In this document: piece by piece, positions 1 through 5,741 of the stretch
How the letters are laid out: the number at the start of each line of letters is the position of its first letter
How positions within the stretch are numbered: position 1 is the stretch's first letter
Position numbers and translations under genes: made by a program
Source of the DNA: GCA-2717185 sp964474755
Lineage (GTDB): Bacteria > Pseudomonadota > Alphaproteobacteria > UBA8366 > GCA-2717185
Length of the DNA stretch: 7,117 nt
Assembly: GCA_964474755.1 (NCBI GenBank)
Contig: CAYYUG010000115.1
Location: 1-7,117 of the forward strand
Reading direction: 5' to 3'
The notes under the pieces: model-generated
Told to the model about the DNA's origin: nothing
The model's input: only the letters and a program-made list of their open reading frames with translations
Databases searched by the model: none

Positions 1-2
1 GG

Positions 3-1508
3 GACGGGCTCAATGTGGCGGCTGATGTGAAGGTGCTGCTGGATGCAACGGATGCGCCCTTGCCGATGGAGGTTGCAGTGGCGGCCGAGGCATTATTTCA
101 TCATGATGTGCTGCGAGACAGGCTGGGCCGGGCGCTCGCCGACGAGCTGCCCTTGCTTGCGCGGGATGGCAGTTTCATCCGTGAAGGCTTCGCGCCGGAA
201 CTGGACGCGTTGCTCAAATTGCGCAACGACGGCAGGCGGATGATCGCCGACCTGCAGGCCCGCTATCGCGGTGAAACCGGTGTTGACTCACTCAAGGTGC
301 GACACAACAACGTGCTTGGCTATTTCATCGAGGTGACGCCACGCCATGCGGACAAGATGGGCGAATTGTTCATCCATCGCCAGACCCTAGCTAACGCGAT
401 GCGTTATACGACCACCGAGTTGGCCGATCTGGCGCGTGAAATTTCCGAAGCAGCAGAAAAGGCGCTCGCCGTCGAGCTCAGCCTATTTGACGACCTCCTG
501 GGCGAGGTTACCGCGCAAGCTGATATGATCGCTGCAGCTGCGGATGGGTTGGCCGTGCTCGACGTGGCCGTCGCGATGGCGGTGTTGGCCGAGGAGAGAC
601 GCTATTGTCGGCCACAGATCGTGGAGAGCTTAACCTTCGAGATAGAAAAAGGCCGCCACCCTGTGGTCGAGGCGGCGCTCGAAGCCGGCGACAGTACCTT
701 CGTGCCAAATGACTGTGACCTTGGCGATGACAGTCGATTGTGGCTTGTCACTGGCCCTAACATGGCAGGCAAGAGCACATTTTTGCGGCAGAATGCGCTG
801 ATCGCGGTGATGGCGCAGGCCGGCGCCTATGTGCCGGCTGAGCGTGCCACTATCGGCGTCGTCGACCGCTTGTTCAGCCGGGTTGGGGCGGCGGATGATT
901 TAGCGCGTGGTCGCTCCACTTTCATGGTAGAGATGGTCGAGACGGCGGCGATCCTCAATCAGGCGGGGCCTCGGGCGCTTGTAATCTTGGACGAGATTGG
1001 CCGAGGGACGGCGACATTCGATGGGCTGTCAATCGCCTGGGCCTCGGTCGAGCATTTGCATGACGTCAATAAATGTCGCGCCCTGTTCGCAACCCACTAT
1101 CACGAATTGACTGGACTCAACGCGCGGCTCGATCACCTGGCACCGCACACCATGCGGATCAAAGAATGGGACGGCGATGTTGTCTTTCTGCACGAGGTCG
1201 CCGCGGGCACCGCGGACCGCTCCTACGGCATTCACGTTGCGAAGTTGGCTGGCCTGCCACCGGTCGTGATCACCCGCGCCGAAGAAGTTCTGGCGACGCT
1301 AGAACAATCAGAACAGTCTGGCGCCATCGCGCAACTATCGGACGATTTGCCACTGTTTGCTGCAACCGCGCAACGCGCTGTTGCGAGGCCGGAAGCAAAA
1401 GAGTCGGCGGTGGAAACGGCGCTTGTCGGTATCGATCCTGACGGGCTGACGCCGCGCCAGGCACTGGAGGAACTCTACCGGCTGCATGGGCTTCTGGACA
1501 AGGAATAG
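3..1508 (+). CDS. mutS: DNA mismatch repair protein MutS, C-terminal part (5' truncated by window edge)
   Basis: MutS is the ATPase that recognises base mismatches as a dimer and recruits MutL in the cytoplasm. About 500 residues are visible. The frame is open to the left edge, so the mismatch-binding N-terminal domain (Phe-x-Glu) and connector lie outside the window; family members are usually about 850-900 residues. A GTG at 15 is an internal Val, not a start. The clamp/lever region comes first, including VRHNNVLGYFIEV around nt 297-335. The ATPase domain follows: Walker A GPNMAGKST (nt 753-779), Walker B and signature LDEIGRGT (nt 987-1010), and the ATHYHELT switch (about nt 1089-1112). 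Near the end lies QLSDDLPLF (nt 1332-1358), in the region where beta-clamp-binding motifs occur. The last residues, TPRQALEELYRLHGLL, match the usual C-terminal dimerisation helix, so the 3' end is complete. The next gene starts 14 bases after the TAG stop. The identification is very secure. Confidence 0.97.
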   Translation, partial: DGLNVAADVKVLLDATDAPLPMEVAVAAEALFHHDVLRDRLGRALADELPLLARDGSFIREGFAPELDALLKLRNDGRRMIADLQARYRGETGVDSLKVRHNNVLGYFIEVTPRHADKMGELFIHRQTLANAMRYTTTELADLAREISEAAEKALAVELSLFDDLLGEVTAQADMIAAAADGLAVLDVAVAMAVLAEERRYCRPQIVESLTFEIEKGRHPVVEAALEAGDSTFVPNDCDLGDDSRLWLVTGPNMAGKSTFLRQNALIAVMAQAGAYVPAERATIGVVDRLFSRVGAADDLARGRSTFMVEMVETAAILNQAGPRALVILDEIGRGTATFDGLSIAWASVEHLHDVNKCRALFATHYHELTGLNARLDHLAPHTMRIKEWDGDVVFLHEVAAGTADRSYGIHVAKLAGLPPVVITRAEEVLATLEQSEQSGAIAQLSDDLPLFAATAQRAVARPEAKESAVETALVGIDPDGLTPRQALEELYRLHGLLDKE

Positions 1509-1515
1509 AGAAGGA
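1509..1515 (+). promoter_or_regulatory. Ribosome binding site of the SDR gene
   Basis: AGAAGGA lies 7 bases before the ATG at 1523 and directly abuts the mutS stop codon. It is a good Shine-Dalgarno match and fixes the SDR start. The 14-base gap leaves no room for a separate promoter outside mutS, which suggests the SDR gene is transcribed with mutS or from a promoter inside it. Confidence 0.7.
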
Positions 1516-1522
1516 AATACAG

Positions 1523-2317
1523 ATGGACTTCGGACTAAAGGGCAAAACGGCTTTTGTGACCGGCGGCAGCCGGGGCATCGGCAAGGCCTCTGCCTTGGCC
1601 CTGGCAGAACACGGGGTCGATGTGGCGATTTGCGGCCGAACACGCGAGACCTTGGATGAGGCGGTCGCAGAGATCGAAGCGAAGGGTGCGCGTGCTTGGG
1701 CATTTGAGGCCGATGTAAGCCGGCTCGAGGATATTCAGCGCTTTGTCGCATCCGCAACGGACGCGTCGGGCGGCGGCGCCGACATCTTAATCAACAACGC
1801 TGTAACCTCCATCTCCGCCCCTTTCGATGAACAGACTGATGAGGATTGGCAATATCACATTAATGTCAAGCTGATGGCCTATATACGCTGCGCGCGCGAA
1901 GTGCTGCCGTATATGCGCGAAAAACGCTGGGGCCGCATAGTAAATATTGGCGGCATGACAGCACGCATCGCCGCACCGCTGCGGGTGACCAACGGCATCG
2001 TCAATGCCGGCGTGGCAAACTTCACCAAGCAGTTGTCGGGGCAGGTCGCGCCGCAAAACATTACGGTGAACTGCCTGCATCCCGGCTACACCTTGACCGA
2101 GCGCATGCTCAAGAATTTTGAACGCCGCGCCCGTGATGCCGGTGTCACGGTTGAGGAGATTACGACCCAGACTGTCGCCGCCATTCCGATGGGTCGAATG
2201 ATCGAATCACGCGACCTGGCTAAGACGGCGCTGTATTTCTGTTCGCCACTCGCTGACATCGTCACCGGCCAGGCCATCGCTGTCGATGGGGGCTCGGGCG
2301 AAGCTATCAACTATTAA
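1523..2317 (+). CDS. SDR-family (Rossmann-fold) protein with substituted catalytic residues
   Basis: This 264-residue protein has the length and fold pattern of a classical short-chain dehydrogenase/reductase. Visible are the nucleotide-binding TGGSRGIG at 13-20, the acidic-turn region ADVS at 63-66, the NNA motif at 91-93, the helix-4 Asn in HINV (N114), GRIVNIGG at 137-144, and a C-terminal VDGG. Arg17 and Arg39 (after strand 2) suggest NADP(H) over NAD(H). When aligned on the strongly conserved segments before and after the active site, the catalytic Ser position is Gly144, the Tyr is Asn157 and the Lys is Asn161 (TNGIVNAGV). Only the Asn of the usual Asn-Ser-Tyr-Lys tetrad remains. The rest of the fold is intact, with no frameshift, so it is not an obvious pseudogene. 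It may be a non-catalytic cofactor-binding protein or use different chemistry. Automatic annotation would probably call it 3-oxoacyl-ACP reductase-like, which the residues do not support. Substrate is unknown. It follows mutS by 14 bases and precedes a GST gene by 41. Confidence 0.93.
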   Translation: MDFGLKGKTAFVTGGSRGIGKASALALAEHGVDVAICGRTRETLDEAVAEIEAKGARAWAFEADVSRLEDIQRFVASATDASGGGADILINNAVTSISAPFDEQTDEDWQYHINVKLMAYIRCAREVLPYMREKRWGRIVNIGGMTARIAAPLRVTNGIVNAGVANFTKQLSGQVAPQNITVNCLHPGYTLTERMLKNFERRARDAGVTVEEITTQTVAAIPMGRMIESRDLAKTALYFCSPLADIVTGQAIAVDGGSGEAINY

Positions 2318-2358
2318 GCCATCAGTCCGATTTTTCCAGCGCAAACGGAAATTACACC

Positions 2359-3021
2359 ATGATCGACTTTTTTACCGCCGCTACGCCAAACGGATGGAAG
2401 GTGGCTATTGCGCTTGAGGAGATGGAATTAACATACACGGCCCACGTGTTGAACCTAAGTGAGCGCACGCAGCACAAAGACTGGTTTCTCGCCATGAACC
2501 CGAATGGTCGAATCCCGGTTATCGTCGACCACGATGAGGACAAACTGACCATTTTTGAGACCGGCGCTATCATGGTTTATCTAGCGGAAAAAAGCGGAAA
2601 ATTTATGCCGACGAGCTTGAAGGGGCGCTTTGCTGCTATGCAGTGGCTGATGTTTCAGATGTCAGGCATTGGGCCAATGCAAGGACAGGCGGTTGCCTTC
2701 GAGCGGTATTTTCCCGAGGACGTACCGGCTGCCCGCAAGCGCTATCACAACGAGACGCGCCGGCTTTACGAGGTCCTGGATGGGCATCTCGCCGACCATG
2801 AATGGCTGGCCGATGAATATTCAATCGCTGATATGGCTAACTGGTCGTGGATCCGCAGTCATAAATGGGCTCGTGTGCCGACTAAGGGTCTGTGCAACCT
2901 GGAGCGTTGGGTAGAGGCAATGGCTGCGCGTCCCGGCTGCCAGCGTGGCGTCAATGTTCCGCCGGCGACGCGAACGGCGGATGAAACCAAGCGCAGCGGC
3001 ACATCGATCACCACGACTTAA
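2359..3021 (+). CDS. Glutathione S-transferase, Nu class (YfcG/YghU-like)
   Basis: A cytosolic glutathione transferase-fold protein of 220 residues, close to the roughly 215 of E. coli YfcG. The N-terminal thioredoxin-like domain (about 1-80) begins MIDFFTAATPNGWK, matching the TPNG signature of YfcG; Thr9 and Asn11 occupy the glutathione-contacting positions known in that family. The cis-proline is in RIPVIVD (Pro53). The glutathione gamma-glutamyl contact motif is FETGAI (Glu67-Thr68), where Ser is more usual than Thr. The helical C-terminal domain follows, with the N-capping-type segment YSIADMANWSW near 154-164. Characterised YfcG proteins have disulfide-bond reductase and organic peroxide activity rather than strong classical transferase activity, so a redox role is possible here. 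The start is the ATG at 2359 with a modest ACGGA 9 bases upstream. It lies between the SDR-fold gene and the MATE exporter. Class assignment is good; the physiological substrate is unknown. Confidence 0.94.
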   Translation: MIDFFTAATPNGWKVAIALEEMELTYTAHVLNLSERTQHKDWFLAMNPNGRIPVIVDHDEDKLTIFETGAIMVYLAEKSGKFMPTSLKGRFAAMQWLMFQMSGIGPMQGQAVAFERYFPEDVPAARKRYHNETRRLYEVLDGHLADHEWLADEYSIADMANWSWIRSHKWARVPTKGLCNLERWVEAMAARPGCQRGVNVPPATRTADETKRSGTSITTT

Positions 3022-3039
3022 ACCGGACATTGGTTAGAT

Positions 3040-3066
3040 GCAGCCTTCTCATGGGTTAGGCTCTGC
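3040..3066 (+). other. Weak imperfect hairpin between the GST and MATE genes
   Basis: GCAGCC at 3040-3045 can pair with GGCTCTGC at 3059-3066 if one C is bulged, leaving a 13-base loop. It lies 18 bases after the GST stop. No T-run follows, so it is not a convincing intrinsic terminator. It could be a degraded terminator, a processing site or chance. Confidence 0.2.
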
Positions 3067-3083
3067 GGGTTGCGTTCAGTAAA

Positions 3084-3108
3084 GGGGGCAAGATCCCCGA
3101 AAAGGGAT
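3084..3108 (+). promoter_or_regulatory. Possible alternative hairpins covering the MATE ribosome binding site
   Basis: Two short stems compete for the same C-run just before the MATE start. ATCCC (3093-3097) pairs perfectly with GGGAT (3104-3108) across a CGAAAA loop and would bury the Shine-Dalgarno-like AAGGGA. Alternatively GGGG (3085-3088) pairs with CCCC (3095-3098) across a 6-base loop, leaving the ribosome binding site free. The stems are only 4-5 base pairs, so chance is a serious alternative. If real, this would be a translational switch for the exporter. Confidence 0.25.
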
Positions 3109-3110
3109 AC

Positions 3111-4466
3111 ATGTCGACCTCCGTTGCCTCCGATCTACGCGTTCAATCGCTGCTGAAGGGTCCGATTTTACCCATGCTGCTGCGATTAGCCGGACCGAAT
3201 GTGGTCGCCGTAGCTCTCATGACCGCTGTTGCGATCGCCGACGCTTTGTTCGTTGGGCAGCTGGGGACGGTCCCGCTGGCTAGCCTGGCTCTGGTGTTTC
3301 CCTTTCAAACTCTTATGCAGATGATGTCCGCCGGGGCGATTGGCGGCGGTGTGACCTCTTCGGTCGCTCGGGCGTTGGGCAGCGGCTCACGGGAACAGGC
3401 GGCGGAAGCAGCCTGGCACGCGGTGATTATTGGGGGGCTTGGCACGGTTATTTACATGGTCGTGTTGGGTTTCTTTGCGCGGCCAATCTTTACCGCGCTG
3501 GGCGGCACGGGAGAGGCGCTCGAAGGAGCAGTACTCTATGCAGCCATCGCGTTTGGCGGTGCCGCCGCGACCTGGGCCTTCTACGTCCTGTCCGCAATCG
3601 TGCGCGGCACTGGCGATACGGTGACACCGGCGCGCGCGATCATTGTAGGCAGTGCTGTGCAGGTGGCGCTGTCTGGGGCGCTAACACTTGGCTGGGGACC
3701 ATTTCCTAAATTTGGGATTGCTGGACCAGCGACGGCGATGATTCTCTGCCATGGCGGTGCGGCCCTCTATCTCATGATTTGTCTTGCTCGCGCAGGTACC
3801 GTGTTCCGGCTGCGGCCGCATCGTATCCGGTACGCGCCGCTAGCCGATATTCTGAAGGTTGGCGGCATCGGGCTTATTTACAGCGTGACCGTCGCAGTTA
3901 CAGTCGTGGTGGTCACTGGCGTAGTCGGTCGCTACGGCACCGCAGCCCTCGCAGGTTATGGGCTCGGTGCACGATTAGAACTCACCCTAACACCAATCGC
4001 GTTTGGCATTGGGGCGGCACTGACCGCGGCGGTGGGCGTTAATGTCGGTGCCAAACAATTCGCCCGGGCGCGCCGAATCGCCTGGGTTGGGGCTGGCATG
4101 ACCTTTCTGGTGACAGGTTTGATTGGCCTCGTTGCCGCGCTATTTCCCGGACTATGGCTCGACTGGTTCACCAGTGATCCGCTGGTCTATGGCTTTGGTT
4201 TCCTCTATTTGGCTATCGTTGCACCTTGCTACGGTGTATTTGGCGGCGGACAGGCACTCTATTTTGCGAGCCAAGGCACAGGCCGGCTGGTTTGGCCAGT
4301 CAGTGTTGGGGTGCTGCGGTTCATAGTGGTATCGGGCATAGCCGTGTCGGCGCTGACTTTTGGTTGGCCGCTCGAGGCTGTGTTTGCAGGGGTGAGTGCC
4401 GGTCTCGCTGTCACCGGGATTGGGTTGGCGTTGTGCCTGCTGGGGCCGGACTGGAGGCCCCGTTAG
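3111..4466 (+). CDS. MATE-family efflux transporter
   Basis: An inner-membrane multidrug and toxic compound extrusion antiporter of 451 residues, the usual size, which would export cationic or amphipathic compounds using a Na+ or H+ gradient. About twelve hydrophobic segments in two halves are visible (roughly 28-226 and 247-445), with a polar link near 230-245. The N-terminus LLKGPILPMLLRLAGPNVV is typical of the family. The TM1 motif IADALFVGQLG contains Asp44, at the position of the ion-coupling Asp36 of NorM from Vibrio cholerae. The first half has VRGTGDT (164-170) after TM4. The second half has the matching GARLELTLTPIAFG with Glu290, then VGVNVGAKQFARARR (308-322). The start is the ATG at 3111 with AAGGGA a few bases upstream, a short spacing. 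Substrate and coupling ion cannot be determined from sequence. The 89-base upstream gap is the largest in the window, so an own promoter is possible. The CoA-transferase starts 26 bases after its stop. Confidence 0.95.
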   Translation: MSTSVASDLRVQSLLKGPILPMLLRLAGPNVVAVALMTAVAIADALFVGQLGTVPLASLALVFPFQTLMQMMSAGAIGGGVTSSVARALGSGSREQAAEAAWHAVIIGGLGTVIYMVVLGFFARPIFTALGGTGEALEGAVLYAAIAFGGAAATWAFYVLSAIVRGTGDTVTPARAIIVGSAVQVALSGALTLGWGPFPKFGIAGPATAMILCHGGAALYLMICLARAGTVFRLRPHRIRYAPLADILKVGGIGLIYSVTVAVTVVVVTGVVGRYGTAALAGYGLGARLELTLTPIAFGIGAALTAAVGVNVGAKQFARARRIAWVGAGMTFLVTGLIGLVAALFPGLWLDWFTSDPLVYGFGFLYLAIVAPCYGVFGGGQALYFASQGTGRLVWPVSVGVLRFIVVSGIAVSALTFGWPLEAVFAGVSAGLAVTGIGLALCLLGPDWRPR

Positions 4467-4492
4467 ACCATGTGAGGCGGAAAGAGACGACA

Positions 4493-5701
4493 ATGCAGGA
4501 ACGGATCCTTTCAAAAATTACAGTCATTGACATGACCGAAGGTGTAGCGGGACCCTACGCTGCCATGGCGCTGTCCGATATGGGTGCTAATGTAATTAAG
4601 GTCGAGCGACAGGCGGGTGATTGGTCGCGGCCTCCAGACCATTTCAATGTCGATGGTGAAGCGAGCGCTAACTTTATCGCGCTCAACCGGAACAAACGCG
4701 ATATCGGTCTCGACGTATCGCGGGCTACTGGCAAAAAGATCCTGGAACAACTGATCCGTCGGTCGGATGTGCTTATCTCGAACTTCCGACCCGGTGTGAT
4801 GGGTAAGCTTGGTTTTGATTATGCGCGATGCCAGGCGCTGAACGAGGCGCTGGTCTATTGCACAATCTCCGGCTTTGGTCAGGACGGCAGCTACGCCCAG
4901 AACCCCGCCAGCGACACGATCATCCAGGCGATGAGCGGCGTGATGAGCCTGGTCGGAGAAGCTGAGGGTCCGCCGCTTCGCGTCGGGTTTCCGTTGATCG
5001 ACATGGCAGCCGCCAACGCCGCGGTTCAAGCGGTTCTGCTGGCACTGTATGGCCGCCTGTCAGGCCATGATGGCGCCAATATTGATATCAGCCTGATGGC
5101 AGCTGCGTTGGCGATGATGAGCGGTGGCTATACCCGGTTTTCGGCGTCCGGCAAACAGGCAGTGCGGCAAGGTAATCAAAACACGAACCTGGCGCCAGCC
5201 GGTGCCTTTAAGACATCGGACGGACGGTATCTTAGCATCGCGGTGCTGCGCGACGAGCATTGGGTAAAATTTTGCGCGGCACTTGATCTTGGCATTTTGG
5301 CCAAAGACCCACGTTTCATCACAAATGCACTCCGGGTCGAGAATAGGGCTGCGCTCGACGCTATCATCGTACCGATGTTTGCTGCTCAGCCGGCTGCACT
5401 CTGGTTAGAGCGATTGCGCACGGCTGATATACTATGCGGACCAATCAACGAGTTCGCAGATATTGCGGCTGATGGAGCGCTGGGCGAGGAATTGCCGCTG
5501 GTTGACTCTATGGCGCTGAATGTCCCGCAAGCGGTGGCCTTACCCATTCGCTTTAACGGTCGTTTCGCCGAAACCGTCCGTCGCGCCCCGGCAAAGGGTG
5601 AACACACAAAGCAAATTTTGGCCGAGTTTGGCTTCGGTGCCGATGAGGTCGAACGATTTTTTGACGAAGGCGTTGTCTTTTCGTCGAAAAATACCGATTG
5701 A
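4493..5701 (+). CDS. Class III CoA-transferase, CaiB/BaiF (formyl-CoA transferase-like) family
   Basis: A cytosolic enzyme of 402 residues, the usual length, that moves CoA from a CoA thioester donor to a carboxylic acid through an enzyme-bound aspartyl-CoA intermediate. The family also includes alpha-methylacyl-CoA racemases. Visible family motifs: VIDMTEGVAGPYAAMALSDM (11-30) followed by GANVIKVE; LNRNKRDIGLD (64-74); NFRPGVMGKLGFDY (97-110); SGFGQDG (126-132); and GFPLIDM with Asp170, at the position of the catalytic Asp169 of Frc. The C-terminal part contains QGNQNTNLAPAGAFKTSDG (226-244). Conservation of Asp170 and full length indicate an active enzyme. The frame is open upstream to 4226, but that stretch is inside the MATE gene and has no family similarity. 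The ATG at 4493 is preceded by AGGCGGAAAGAG (4475-4486), and the domain begins immediately after it. The substrate acid is unknown; a neighbouring flavin oxygenase suggests catabolism of an organic compound, by inference only. Confidence 0.95.
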   Translation: MQERILSKITVIDMTEGVAGPYAAMALSDMGANVIKVERQAGDWSRPPDHFNVDGEASANFIALNRNKRDIGLDVSRATGKKILEQLIRRSDVLISNFRPGVMGKLGFDYARCQALNEALVYCTISGFGQDGSYAQNPASDTIIQAMSGVMSLVGEAEGPPLRVGFPLIDMAAANAAVQAVLLALYGRLSGHDGANIDISLMAAALAMMSGGYTRFSASGKQAVRQGNQNTNLAPAGAFKTSDGRYLSIAVLRDEHWVKFCAALDLGILAKDPRFITNALRVENRAALDAIIVPMFAAQPAALWLERLRTADILCGPINEFADIAADGALGEELPLVDSMALNVPQAVALPIRFNGRFAETVRRAPAKGEHTKQILAEFGFGADEVERFFDEGVVFSSKNTD

Positions 5702-5741
5702 TCTTTGTAAGTCAGCGTATCGATTTTCAGCAGCTCTCCAA

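Noticed and set aside
15..17. GTG at 15 as the start of a short MutS-like protein
   Set aside because: The frame is open to the window edge and the codons before it continue in frame, so the gene is cut by the edge rather than starting here.
508..1757. Several open frames on the minus strand over mutS and the SDR gene
   Set aside because: Their translations are low-complexity Arg/Pro/Ser-rich shadows of strongly conserved genes on the plus strand, with no recognisable domain.
2318..2358. Possible terminator between the SDR and GST genes
   Set aside because: TCCG (2326-2329) and CGGA (2346-2349) could pair, but the stem is only 4 bp with a 16-base loop, and the T-run lies inside the loop rather than after it.
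3022..3083. Sigma-70 promoter for the MATE gene
   Set aside because: A TTGGTT at 3030-3035 resembles a -35 box, but no acceptable -10 hexamer lies at the right distance, so I do not call a promoter.
4226..4492. Upstream in-frame extension of the CoA-transferase by 89 residues
   Set aside because: It lies inside the MATE gene, its translation is Arg/Cys/Trp-rich with no family similarity, and the ATG at 4493 has a ribosome binding site immediately before the conserved N-terminal domain.
4511..5029. A 172-codon minus-strand open frame opposite the CoA-transferase
   Set aside because: It mirrors a well-conserved coding sequence, shows no motif or ribosome binding site, and is typical of antisense open frames in GC-rich genes.
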